32,890 nucleotides of DNA from Campylobacterales bacterium (GTDB lineage Bacteria; Campylobacterota; Campylobacteria; Campylobacterales; Sulfurovaceae): positions 1 through 32,890 of the forward strand of contig JACXUO010000012.1 of the NCBI GenBank assembly GCA_014763885.1, read 5' to 3'. Below, piece by piece: positions 22,762 through 30,532 of the stretch. Both the position numbers and the translations under genes were made by a program. The notes beneath the pieces are model-generated. The model did not search any database and was not told the origin of the DNA. It saw only the letters and a program-made list of their open reading frames with translations. How positions within the stretch are numbered: position 1 is the stretch's first letter; every line of letters begins with the position of its first letter.

Positions 22762-23496
22762 ATGAAAAAGGTTTTACTGATTGCGGGGGTACTGGCGGCA
22801 CTCTCAAGCCTCTCTTTGGCTGAGATGAAGTGCGGTGCAGGCAAATGCGGAGAGAAGATGCAGGAGGCTAAACCGAAGAAAATGATGAAGATGTTTCAGA
22901 GCGTTTCACCCTCTGAAGCCACACTGCTGCAAAAAGGCGATGCCAAGGGGTTCTGCCCCAACTGCGGCATGAACCTGCCGATGTACTACAAGACCAACCA
23001 TGCGGCCACCATCAACGGAGAGGTGAAACAGTACTGTTCGATACACTGCTTGGCTGAGGATATCGAAAGGGGGCTCAAGCCGACAGAGATCAAGGTCGTG
23101 GATGTCAGCAGCCTAAAGTTCATTGATGCCAGGAAGGCATATTATGTTGTAGGAAGCAGCCAAAGAGGTACGATGAGTATGACGAGCAAATATGCGTTTG
23201 CCGATAAGGGAGAAGCGGAAGCCTTTGCAGGCCTCTATGGCGGAGAGGTGACCAATTTTGACGGAGCACTGCAAAAAGCGCTACAGGATTTCCAGGATGA
23301 TATCAATATGGTTGAGCAGAAACGTGAGAAAATGCGGGAAATGGGGAAAGCGCTCTACCACGGCAAGTGTCAGAAGACAGACAAAAAGTTCGGTACCGTT
23401 GCCGAAGCAAAAGCATTTATCCTCAGTGATAAACTTTGTGAAGGACTCAATCCCAAACAGCTTCAGGCTGTCGGGCTCTATCTGCAAAGCAGATAG
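22762..23496 (+). CDS. NosL-like periplasmic metal-binding protein A
   Basis: A 244-residue secreted protein with a signal peptide (1-20, ending SLSLA). The mature N-terminus has a KCGAGKCGEKM motif (C24, C29). A NosL-like domain follows with CPNCGM (C65, C68, M70), YCSIHC (C92, H95, C96) and the Met-rich GTMSM (M138, M140). Then come a charged helical stretch (about 165-195) and a C-terminal two-Cys module (C203, C226) ending LNPKQLQAVGLYL. NosL binds Cu(I) and supplies NosZ; here the client is unknown. The ATG at 22762 is preferred over a GTG at 22756. It is 8 bp after the receptor gene, so the two are probably co-transcribed. Confidence 0.85.
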   Translation: MKKVLLIAGVLAALSSLSLAEMKCGAGKCGEKMQEAKPKKMMKMFQSVSPSEATLLQKGDAKGFCPNCGMNLPMYYKTNHAATINGEVKQYCSIHCLAEDIERGLKPTEIKVVDVSSLKFIDARKAYYVVGSSQRGTMSMTSKYAFADKGEAEAFAGLYGGEVTNFDGALQKALQDFQDDINMVEQKREKMREMGKALYHGKCQKTDKKFGTVAEAKAFILSDKLCEGLNPKQLQAVGLYLQSR

Positions 23497-23521
23497 ATGC
23501 TACACTACATCTCTAAAAGAA

Positions 23522-23545
23522 AAAGCGGGTTTCTCTCCCCGCTTT
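23522..23545 (+). terminator. Hairpin between the two NosL-like genes
   Basis: AAAGCGGG (23522-23529) and CCCGCTTT (23538-23545) form a perfect 8-bp stem with an 8-nt loop, preceded by an A-rich tract and ending in TTT. The T-tail is short, so it may be a partial terminator or attenuator that lowers expression of the genes downstream. Confidence 0.5.
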
Positions 23546-23558
23546 CCAAAGGTCTCCT

Positions 23559-24227
23559 ATGAAAAAAACCATTCTGATTCTCTCTATGCTTTTATACCCT
23601 CTCATTGCCAGTGAGCCCAGTCAGGCCAAGGTGATCAAACTCACGCAGAAAGGGGAGAAGATCGCTAAAAGCCTCTGTGACAGCGATCAGTTGCCCGGAG
23701 CGACAGGCACGATCGACCAGCTGATCGAAAAGATCAGGGAGTCTCAGGCATGTCCGCCCCTCTCTGCGGATAAACTCGAAGCGGTCGCCTACTATCTCAG
23801 CAACGGAAGCATGAAAGATGTCAAAGGACATCTGCATGTGCCCGAAAACGCCAAATGCCCCGTATGCGGGATGTTCGTTGCCAAGTATCCCAAGTGGGCC
23901 GCTTCGATCACCTATGGAGGGAAAACCTACTACTTCGACGGGGTGAAGGATATGATGAAGTATTATATCTTTGACGGGAACTTCCCTTTTGACAGGGAGA
24001 GTATCACGGAGATGAAGGTAACAGACTACTATACGCTCGAAGCGATCGATGCCAGAGGCGCATTCTATGTCTATGACGCCAATGTCTACGGACCGATGGG
24101 GCGTGAACTGATCCCTTTCAAAACGCTTGAAAGTGCCGGGACATTCAAAGTGGATCACCAGGGGAAGAAGATCCTGCGTTTTGATGAGATCACCGATGCG
24201 ATGGTGATGGCTCTTGACGGACTGTGA
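23559..24227 (+). CDS. NosL-like periplasmic metal-binding protein B
   Basis: A 222-residue secreted protein with a signal peptide (about 1-18). An N-terminal two-Cys module (C40, C65; ending LSADKLEAVAYYL) is followed by a NosL domain with CPVCGM (C100, C103, M105), the YYFDGVKDMMKYY segment, and GPMG (M180). The two-Cys module resembles the one at the C-terminus of protein A, so domain order is reversed between the two. The fold of that module looks like a small cytochrome c lacking a CxxCH heme motif (inference). AAAGG with a 6-nt spacer precedes the ATG. It probably receives or passes on copper in the periplasm. Confidence 0.85.
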   Translation: MKKTILILSMLLYPLIASEPSQAKVIKLTQKGEKIAKSLCDSDQLPGATGTIDQLIEKIRESQACPPLSADKLEAVAYYLSNGSMKDVKGHLHVPENAKCPVCGMFVAKYPKWAASITYGGKTYYFDGVKDMMKYYIFDGNFPFDRESITEMKVTDYYTLEAIDARGAFYVYDANVYGPMGRELIPFKTLESAGTFKVDHQGKKILRFDEITDAMVMALDGL

Positions 24228-24242
24228 TAAGGAAATTTCGGG

Positions 24243-24494
24243 ATGATTAGACAGTTTATCGGATTGGCAGCGCTTTTGATGGTGGTGACGGGTATGGCGG
24301 CCGGCCATTATCTCTCGGCGGATGGAAGATCGCATAAGAAGGCTTTTTCTGACGTGGTGGCGGTGACAGGCCTTGTTTCCCCTTCGCTCAGTACGGCATT
24401 TTACGAACCGGCATTTTTGGGGGAGGAGGTAGAGCATCCCGCCTCCCCGCAGATGCAGTCACTCAACAGGATGGAGTTTGTCTATGCTGAGTAG
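24243..24494 (+). CDS. Small membrane-anchored protein, unknown
   Basis: An 83-residue protein with a single N-terminal hydrophobic helix (about 5-22) and a probably periplasmic remainder containing SVVAVTGLVSPSLSTAFYEP-like sequence (about 36-55) and an acidic end. I do not recognise a family and see no cysteines. It lies 15 bp after NosL-like protein B and overlaps the permease gene by 11 bp, so it is expected to be translated as part of the transporter unit. Confidence 0.65.
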   Translation: MIRQFIGLAALLMVVTGMAAGHYLSADGRSHKKAFSDVVAVTGLVSPSLSTAFYEPAFLGEEVEHPASPQMQSLNRMEFVYAE

Positions 24495-25665
24495 GTCTCC
24501 GTTCTTGCATTTTCTCACCCTGATGCTTTTCAAGCAGAAGAGCAAGCATCTTGGTATCATGTCGATATCGGTTGTCATGATCGCACTGGTAAGTGCGGTA
24601 CTCTTTCTCTCCGCATCCCTGCAGCAGACCTTGTTGGATACGCTGGATGAGCAGGCGGATTTCACTGTCATGAGGACAGAAGCGGGAAGAGCCGTGAACA
24701 CACCGCTTTCCTGGGTTGACAGGATCATAGAGATCGAGGGAGTATCCCAGGTGGCGCCACGGATACACGGCCGCTACTTTTATGCACCCGGGGAAGCGTC
24801 TTTTCTGGTGGTAGGGATCGACTTTTTTGATGAGCAGGGCTCAGAAGCATTGCAATCCCTGCTGAAGGGTATCGATCTGAAGCAGTTCTTTGCCGAGGAG
24901 AGCATGATCGTGGGGGAGGGGGTCAAAGCTTTTCTTCAGAAGCACTATTATGGCGACAGCTTTTCGTTCAAGACGCCCCAGGGGCTGTTCAAGAAGGTAA
25001 AAATCTGTGAGGTGCTGCCCGGATCGCTGAACCTGCTTGCCAATGATATGATCATTATGCCCATCGGTCTGGCTCGGGAGATTTTCGGGCTGAAAAAGGA
25101 TGAGGTGACTGATATCACCTTCAATGTCCCCAATGATGCGGAGTGGGATAATGTCATAGGCAAGCTGCACCTGGTCGATTATGAGATACGGGTGGTGGAG
25201 AAAAGGGAGGTGCGGAAAGCCTATGAGAATCTCTATAACTACAAGGGGGGAATTTTTCTGATCCTCTATATCATCTCTCTGCTTACCCTGATGCTGATCC
25301 TGTACCAGAGATATGCGATGGTCTACGCACACGAGCGGAAAGAGATAGGGATATTGAGGGCAGTCGGCTGGAGTATCAGGGATATCCTGAAGCTGAAATT
25401 CTATGAGACCTTGATCCTTGTGGTGAGCAGTTTTATCATCGGTGCGGTAGCTGCATACGGGTATGTTTTTCTCCTCGGGGCACCGGTCCTGATCGAGATA
25501 TTCCTGGGCGGTGCAAATCTGGAAAATCACGTGCAGCTGATCCCCGAGATCGCGTTTGGGACACTGGGATCACTCTTCCTGCTCTATGCCGTACCGTTTT
25601 TTGCGGCGGTGCTGATCCCTTCCTGGCGGGTTGCAGTGATACCGCCCAAGGAGGCGATGCGATGA
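24484..25665 (+). CDS. ABC transporter permease, FtsX/MacB type
   Basis: A 393-residue inner-membrane permease with one N-terminal TM helix (about 24-46), a large periplasmic MacB-PCD-like domain (about 47-255) and three C-terminal TM helices (about 257-282, 310-335, 355-380). The segment ERKEIGILRAVGWSIRDILK after the second TM is the usual ATPase-coupling motif of this family. These transporters are mechanotransmitters or extract substrates from the periplasm or membrane. This is not NosY. The ATG at 24484 has GGAG with a 7-nt spacer; an in-frame TTG at 24478 is less likely. It is coupled to the ATPase gene by a 4-bp overlap. Confidence 0.9.
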   Translation: MLSRSPFLHFLTLMLFKQKSKHLGIMSISVVMIALVSAVLFLSASLQQTLLDTLDEQADFTVMRTEAGRAVNTPLSWVDRIIEIEGVSQVAPRIHGRYFYAPGEASFLVVGIDFFDEQGSEALQSLLKGIDLKQFFAEESMIVGEGVKAFLQKHYYGDSFSFKTPQGLFKKVKICEVLPGSLNLLANDMIIMPIGLAREIFGLKKDEVTDITFNVPNDAEWDNVIGKLHLVDYEIRVVEKREVRKAYENLYNYKGGIFLILYIISLLTLMLILYQRYAMVYAHERKEIGILRAVGWSIRDILKLKFYETLILVVSSFIIGAVAAYGYVFLLGAPVLIEIFLGGANLENHVQLIPEIAFGTLGSLFLLYAVPFFAAVLIPSWRVAVIPPKEAMR

Positions 25666-26339
25666 TCAGGATCGAAAATGTCAGCAAAAGATTCGGAGAG
25701 GGAGAAAATCTCTTTGAAGCCCTGAAGTCCGTAACCATGGAGATAGAAGAGGGCGAGTGTGTGATACTCAGCGGTATCAGCGGAAGCGGTAAATCCACAC
25801 TCCTCTCCCTGATCGCGGCACTCGACCGTCCCAGCAGCGGGAAGATCGTGGTGGAGGGTGAACTAGTCTCCAAGCTGCCTGACCTGCATGCCTCCGCCTA
25901 CCGCGCAAAGACGATCGGGGTGATCTTTCAGCACTTTAACCTGATAGAGTCATTGAGCGTGGAGGAGAATGTGATTGTTCCTCTGATCAACAGCGCTCTG
26001 GATATGCCGACCATCCGCGAGATGGCGGAGCTGAGTATGCAGCGCGCTTCGATCCTGCACAAGGCATCCCAGGATGTTGCTTCCCTCTCAGGCGGGGAGA
26101 AGCAGCGGTGTGCGATCGCAAGGGCATTGGTCCATGATCCGAAAGTGATCCTCTGTGATGAATCCACCGCCAATCTTGACCGGGAGAATTCACTCAGGTT
26201 TATTGACACCATTCAGGAACTGCATAAAGCAGGGAAAACCATTGTCGTAGCAACACACGATCCGCTCTTTGAACATTTGCCTTTTGAGAGCCGTGTGATC
26301 CACATGGAGGACGGGGTGATAGGAAGCGGCGGTGAATGA
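25662..26339 (+). CDS. ABC transporter ATP-binding protein, LolD/MacB type
   Basis: A 225-residue ATPase pairing with the upstream permease. The Walker A is GISGSGKST (38-46), Q-loop Q90, signature LSGGEKQR (142-149), Walker B VILCDE (162-167) and switch His199 in ATHD. The D-loop region reads DESTANLD where most relatives have DEPTANLD. The ATG overlaps the permease stop (ATGA). The next gene begins 8 bp before this stop. It would power a process linking the periplasmic NosL-like proteins to the membrane, but the transported or released substrate cannot be read from sequence. Confidence 0.93.
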   Translation: MIRIENVSKRFGEGENLFEALKSVTMEIEEGECVILSGISGSGKSTLLSLIAALDRPSSGKIVVEGELVSKLPDLHASAYRAKTIGVIFQHFNLIESLSVEENVIVPLINSALDMPTIREMAELSMQRASILHKASQDVASLSGGEKQRCAIARALVHDPKVILCDESTANLDRENSLRFIDTIQELHKAGKTIVVATHDPLFEHLPFESRVIHMEDGVIGSGGE

Positions 26340-27297
26340 GATCCTTCTGAGCAACGAGGTGATCGTCTATCTCCTCTCAGAGACAGTGCTCTATATACTG
26401 CTCTTCATTGCAGCGGTCGCCACCCTTGGGATTGTGAGAAGGTGGGATTTTGAGCGCTTTACAAAGAGACAGTTTGACCTGGAGAACCGTTCCTACCTGG
26501 TGATGAGCATCATCTTCTTTGTGCTCGGGCTCAAAATGCTTCTCCTCCCCTATTTTGCCTATACGATCGATGCACTCTCCCCTCTGGTTCCCGGGGCGAT
26601 GTGTGCCGCAGGGGTGATCGATGCGAATGCCTACGGCTCCCCGCTGCTGCTTGTGAAAATCATCATACTTTTTCTAAGCGGCCTCTGGCTGGGGATCAAC
26701 CGTCTGGACCTGGAGGGGAAGCACTATCCCTATATGAAGCTGAAGTCCTGGTTTTATCTTCTGCTCTTTGTGCTTCTGAGTGCGGAGCTGGTTTTGGATA
26801 TCCTCTACTTCAGCCAGATCGAGACGACCAACCCCGTCAGCTGTTGTTCGGTGATTTTCGGAGAGATAGGGGGAAACCGCCTCCCCTTCGGCCTGGATAT
26901 CCCCAAACTTTTAATACTTTTCTATCTCCTCTATGCGCTTCTGGTCTTGATGCTGTTAAGAGGGCATTATCTGGTGTGTACAGCGGTAACCCTCTTTTTT
27001 GCGCTGATCGCCTACTACAGTGTTGTCTACTTTTTCGGCACCTATATCTATGCACTTCCTACCCACAGATGCCCCTTCTGTATGCTGCAGGCTGAGTACC
27101 ACTATATCGGGTATCTGCTCTGGGGCTTGCTCTTTGTGGGTACCTTCCTGGCGATAGAGAGTGCAGTGATGGAGGGACTGTTTGGCAGGGATGCAGCGAA
27201 ACTCAAGAAAGTTTCGATAGGATTGCTGACGTTATTTGTACTGCTGTGCAGCAGTTATGTTGGATTTTACTATCTTAAGAATGGAGTTTTTCTATGA
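26332..27297 (+). CDS. Eight-TM membrane protein with CC and CPFCM motifs, unknown
   Basis: A 321-residue polytopic inner-membrane protein that I do not recognise. About eight TM helices are predicted (roughly 8-33, 55-80, 104-122, 139-160, 190-210, 214-238, 257-276, 294-315). Cysteines are conspicuous: AMCAAG, SCC in NPVSCCSVIFGE, and a HRCPFCMLQAEYHYIGY segment containing CxxCM just before TM7. Such sites could bind copper or do thiol redox chemistry (inference). The start is a GTG with AGGA 7 nt upstream, overlapping the ATPase gene by 8 bp; the 3' end overlaps the last NosL-like gene by 4 bp, so it is an integral member of the transporter unit. Confidence 0.85.
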   Translation: MNEILLSNEVIVYLLSETVLYILLFIAAVATLGIVRRWDFERFTKRQFDLENRSYLVMSIIFFVLGLKMLLLPYFAYTIDALSPLVPGAMCAAGVIDANAYGSPLLLVKIIILFLSGLWLGINRLDLEGKHYPYMKLKSWFYLLLFVLLSAELVLDILYFSQIETTNPVSCCSVIFGEIGGNRLPFGLDIPKLLILFYLLYALLVLMLLRGHYLVCTAVTLFFALIAYYSVVYFFGTYIYALPTHRCPFCMLQAEYHYIGYLLWGLLFVGTFLAIESAVMEGLFGRDAAKLKKVSIGLLTLFVLLCSSYVGFYYLKNGVFL

Positions 27298-27797
27298 AAA
27301 AGTTTTTGCTCAATCTTCTGACTTTCGGGATTGTGATCGCGATTATTGTCATCTTGCTGCTCTCTTTGGGAACGGATCAGGGCGCACGCTATGTCTACAA
27401 GGGGAATACTTCCTATGAGCCCGTGGTGATCCAGCCTAAAGAGTACCAGTGTTCAGAGTGCAGTATGGATATCGAGGCAATGGAGTACAGTGCACAGATC
27501 ATCACACCCGAAGGGGACACCTACTTCTTTGATGATATCGGGTGTGTGGTGGATTGGCTGGAAGGGCGCAAGATAAAAACCCAGAAGGTCATTACCAGAA
27601 CACTCGATACAGGCAACTGGGTTGATGTGGATAAAGCATGGTATACACGTACTGCTGCTTCTCCCATGGGATACGGGTTTGCAGCCTATGAGCACAAGAA
27701 GGAGGGGCTGATCCCCTATGAAGAGATGAAGCTCCTGATGCTCCAGGGCAAACATCTCCATGATCCGTTTGTCAAGAAGTCGCTTCTGGGACAATAG
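27294..27797 (+). CDS. NosL-like protein C, membrane-anchored
   Basis: A 167-residue protein with an N-terminal membrane anchor (about 6-26) and no obvious lipobox. The NosL domain has CSECSM (C53, C56, M58), YFFDDIGCVVDW with C84, and SPMGYGFAAYE (M125). It is the third NosL-like protein of the cluster and the shortest, lacking the two-Cys module of the other two. Its ATG overlaps the upstream membrane-protein stop (ATGA). Its probable role is a membrane-tethered copper acceptor working with the ABC transporter (inference). Confidence 0.88.
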   Translation: MKKFLLNLLTFGIVIAIIVILLLSLGTDQGARYVYKGNTSYEPVVIQPKEYQCSECSMDIEAMEYSAQIITPEGDTYFFDDIGCVVDWLEGRKIKTQKVITRTLDTGNWVDVDKAWYTRTAASPMGYGFAAYEHKKEGLIPYEEMKLLMLQGKHLHDPFVKKSLLGQ

Positions 27798-27800
27798 CAG

Positions 27801-27818
27801 TGTAACTTTTTGGTTACA
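27801..27818. repeat. Hairpin after the last NosL-like gene
   Basis: TGTAAC (27801-27806) and GTTACA (27813-27818) form a 6-bp stem with loop TTTTTG, 3 bp after the stop codon. There is no following T-tract. It may mark the 3' end of the cluster transcript. Confidence 0.35.
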
Positions 27819-27898
27819 TCGTGTAGCTTTCAGCGGTGAAGAGGGAGACATTTCCCATCTTTGCCTTATGGTCTAACTCCTTTTTATCATTTTTTAGC

Positions 27899-27904
27899 TA
27901 TACT
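27899..27904 (+). promoter_or_regulatory. -10 box of acpP
   Basis: TATACT in TTAGCTATACTTAG, 34 bp before the acpP ATG, preceded by a T-rich stretch. It shows that acpP-fabF-accA can be transcribed independently of the upstream cluster. Confidence 0.55.
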
Positions 27905-27938
27905 TAGAGGTAATTTTAAACTTATAAGGAGCAATCAA

Positions 27939-28169
27939 ATGGCACTATTTGATGATGTAAAAGAAGTGGTTGTTGAGCAACTGAATGTAAGTCCGGACGA
28001 GGTAAAAGAAGATTCCAAATTCGTTGAAGATCTTGGTGCTGACAGCCTTGATGTGGTAGAACTTGTTATGGCACTTGAAGAGAAGTTTGATATTGAGATC
28101 CCAGATGATCAGGCTGAAGCGATCGCTACAGTTGGTGATGCAATCAAGTTCATCGAAAGTGCTCAGTAA
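27939..28169 (+). CDS. acpP: Acyl carrier protein
   Basis: A 76-residue acidic carrier protein; Ser36 in GADSLD is the 4'-phosphopantetheine site, and [20 protein letters not shown] completes the four-helix fold. The ATG at 27939 has AAGGAG 6-8 nt upstream and its own promoter. It is followed by fabF and accA in the order seen in Campylobacterota. Confidence 0.97.
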   Translation: MALFDDVKEVVVEQLNVSPDEVKEDSKFVEDLGADSLDVVELVMALEEKFDIEIPDDQAEAIATVGDAIKFIESAQ

Positions 28170-28264
28170 GTAGCTCTTTGGCACCCCTCCGTCGGGGTGA
28201 GTTTAGGATAGATCTTAGCATTTTGCGGAATGTTGATATATATCTTATTTGTACAGGAGAGATA

Positions 28265-29482
28265 GTGAGAAGAGTAGTAGTGACAGGTTTGGGGATGATC
28301 AACTCTCTGGGACTTGAAAAAGAGAGCGCATTTGCTGCAATGGTTGAGGGTAAGTGTGGCATCAAAAATATCACATCATTTGATACTGAGCAGCATTCAG
28401 TAAAGATTGCAGGAGAGATCACGGATTTTGATCCCTCTACGGTTCTGGATGCAAAAGAGGCAAAAAAGGCCGACAGATTTATCCAGCTCGGAATGAAAGC
28501 CGCGCAGGAAGCAATGGAAGATGCCAAACTCTCTGAGGGTACCGACATGGAAAGATTTGGTATCGTATCGGCTTCGGGTATCGGCGGGCTTCCAAATATC
28601 GAGAAGAACTCTGTGATTTGTGAAACAAGAGGACCAAGAAGAATCTCTCCGTTCTTTATCCCCTCTTCATTGGTAAATATGCTTGGCGGGTTTATCTCTA
28701 TCTACCAGGGATTAAGAGGACCAAACCTTTCGGCAGTGACTGCATGTGCGGCAGGAACCCATGCGATCAGTGAAGCTGCAAAATGCATTATGGTGGGAAC
28801 GGCAGACAAAATGCTGGTCGTCGGTGCGGAAGCGGCGATCTGTCCGGTAGGGATCGGCGGTTTTGCAGCAATGAAAGCGCTATCTACGCGCAATGACGAC
28901 CCGGAGAGTGCATCCAGACCGTTTGATGCGGAGCGTGACGGGTTTATCATGGGTGAGGGTGCAGGTGCGTTGGTGCTCGAAAGCTATGAGGATGCGGTAG
29001 CACGCGGTGCGACGATCTATGGAGAGCTGATCGGATTCGGAGAGAGCGGGGATGCAAGCCATATCACTGCACCTTCGATGGACGGCCCGCTCAGGGCAAT
29101 GCAGATGGCGTACAAGATGGCCGGAGAGCCGAAAATTGATTATGTCAACGCACATGGTACCTCGACTCCGGCAAACGACAAGAATGAAACTGCTGCACTC
29201 AAAGAGCTCTTCGGGGGCAAAGAGAATTGTCCTCCGGTAAGTTCGATCAAAGGACAGATCGGCCATTGTCTGGGTGCTGCAGGTGCGATCGAAGCGGTCA
29301 CCTGTCTTATGGCGATGAGAGAAGGGGTTCTTCCTCCGACGATCAACTATACCACTCCGGATTCGGAGTGTGACCTTGACTATGTACCGAATGCGGCGAG
29401 AAAAGCTGATCTCAATGTTGTCATGAGTAACTCATTCGGTTTCGGCGGGACAAACGGCGTAGTGATTTTTAAAAAAGTGTAA
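28265..29482 (+). CDS. fabF: 3-oxoacyl-[acyl-carrier-protein] synthase II
   Basis: Elongating beta-ketoacyl-ACP synthase. The 405-residue protein has the catalytic C161 in VTACAAGTH, the active-site His in NAHGTSTPAND and in KGQIGHCLGAAGA, and the final NSFGFGGTNGVVIF. The start is a GTG at 28265, with AGGAGA about 5 nt upstream; the sequence then reads RRVVVTGLG as expected. An upstream in-frame ATG is not conserved and lacks a binding site. accA follows after 9 bp. Confidence 0.96.
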   Translation: MRRVVVTGLGMINSLGLEKESAFAAMVEGKCGIKNITSFDTEQHSVKIAGEITDFDPSTVLDAKEAKKADRFIQLGMKAAQEAMEDAKLSEGTDMERFGIVSASGIGGLPNIEKNSVICETRGPRRISPFFIPSSLVNMLGGFISIYQGLRGPNLSAVTACAAGTHAISEAAKCIMVGTADKMLVVGAEAAICPVGIGGFAAMKALSTRNDDPESASRPFDAERDGFIMGEGAGALVLESYEDAVARGATIYGELIGFGESGDASHITAPSMDGPLRAMQMAYKMAGEPKIDYVNAHGTSTPANDKNETAALKELFGGKENCPPVSSIKGQIGHCLGAAGAIEAVTCLMAMREGVLPPTINYTTPDSECDLDYVPNAARKADLNVVMSNSFGFGGTNGVVIFKKV

Positions 29483-29491
29483 GGGAAGAGG

Positions 29492-30427
29492 ATGGCAGTA
29501 TACTTAGAGTTTGAGAAGAAGATCGAGCAGATACAAGAAGAGATCGTCTCTGCTCATGCCATCGCCAATATGGAGGCAGTAGCAAGACTGCAGCAAGACC
29601 TGCAGAAAGAGGTAAACAAGACATTCGGCTCCCTCTCAGACTTTCAAAAACTCCAACTTGCACGTCATCCGGACAGACCTTATGCGCTGGATTATATCAA
29701 AGCGATCATGCATGATGCGTATGAGATCCATGGTGATCGTGCTTTTCGTGATGATCCTGCCATCTTGTGCTATATCGGTTGGATCGGTGATCAAAAAGCG
29801 ATGGTCATCGGTGAACAGAAAGGGCGGGGACAGAAGAACAAGATCAAAAGAAACTTCGGTATGCCAAACCCGGAAGGGTACAGAAAAGCCTTGCGTGCAG
29901 TAAGGCTGGCAGAGAAGTTTGATATCCCTGTGCTGATGCTGATAGATACTCCGGGCGCATACCCTGGACTGGGGGCCGAAGAGCGCGGACAGAGTGAAGC
30001 GATCGCAAAAAACCTTTTTGAATTTGCAGCGGTTAAAGTACCGACGGTCTCCATCGTAATCGGTGAAGGCGGTTCAGGTGGGGCTTTGGCTATCGGTGTG
30101 GCTGACAAGCTTGCCATGATGCGCTATTCGGTCTTCTCTGTGATCTCTCCGGAAGGGTGTTCCGCGATTTTGTGGAATGATCCAAGTAAGGTAGAGACTG
30201 CAACAAAAGCACTGAAGATCACGCCGAATGATCTCTATGAGCACAAGCTTGTGGATGACGTGCTTGAAGAGCCGCTGATCGGTGCGCACCGTGACAAAGA
30301 TACCGCTGCGTCGGTGATCAAAGCCTACTTTTTGGGGAACGTCAAAATGCTCAGAGAGCTCACCGTAGATGAGCTTCTGGATCGCCGCTATCAGAAACTG
30401 ATGGCTGTAGGGGCTTTTGCCGAATAG
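29492..30427 (+). CDS. accA: Acetyl-CoA carboxylase carboxyltransferase subunit alpha
   Basis: Alpha subunit of the carboxyltransferase that makes malonyl-CoA. The 311-residue protein shows the N-terminal helical segment ([12 protein letters not shown]), [69 protein letters not shown] and [16 protein letters not shown]. The ribosome binding site is GGGAAGAGG. It sits 9 bp after fabF in the acpP-fabF-accA unit. Confidence 0.96.
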   Translation: MAVYLEFEKKIEQIQEEIVSAHAIANMEAVARLQQDLQKEVNKTFGSLSDFQKLQLARHPDRPYALDYIKAIMHDAYEIHGDRAFRDDPAILCYIGWIGDQKAMVIGEQKGRGQKNKIKRNFGMPNPEGYRKALRAVRLAEKFDIPVLMLIDTPGAYPGLGAEERGQSEAIAKNLFEFAAVKVPTVSIVIGEGGSGGALAIGVADKLAMMRYSVFSVISPEGCSAILWNDPSKVETATKALKITPNDLYEHKLVDDVLEEPLIGAHRDKDTAASVIKAYFLGNVKMLRELTVDELLDRRYQKLMAVGAFAE

Positions 30428-30469
30428 CATATCAAGCAGAGCGTTTCTCTTTCGCTCCAGTAAGCGGGT

Positions 30470-30508
30470 CCCTGGCTGCCGGGAGTCCTGTTGCTGGCTG
30501 CTTCCATC
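30470..30508. repeat. Degenerate repeat between accA and dedA
   Basis: The 105-bp gap contains TGGCTGC twice (30475-30481 and 30494-30500) separated by CGGGAGTCCTGTTGC, giving an irregular CTGGCTGC pattern. It resembles the heptad-type repeats at murD in style. No terminator or clear promoter is seen in the gap. Confidence 0.35.
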
Positions 30509-30532
30509 TTCTAAACAGACAATTGAGCAATA

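Noticed and set aside
23592-24437. Open frame of 281 codons antisense to NosL-like protein B
   Set aside because: His/Arg-rich, low-plausibility protein opposite a gene with a signal peptide and a CPVCGM motif; treated as a shadow.
18320-27797. Complete nitrous oxide reductase (nos) operon
   Set aside because: NosL-like genes are present but no nosZ, nosD, nosY or multiheme cytochrome (no CxxCH motifs) is encoded here.
28178-28264. N-terminal extension of FabF from an upstream ATG
   Set aside because: The added residues are not FabF-like; the GTG at 28265 has AGGAGA at a good distance and begins RRVVVTGLG.
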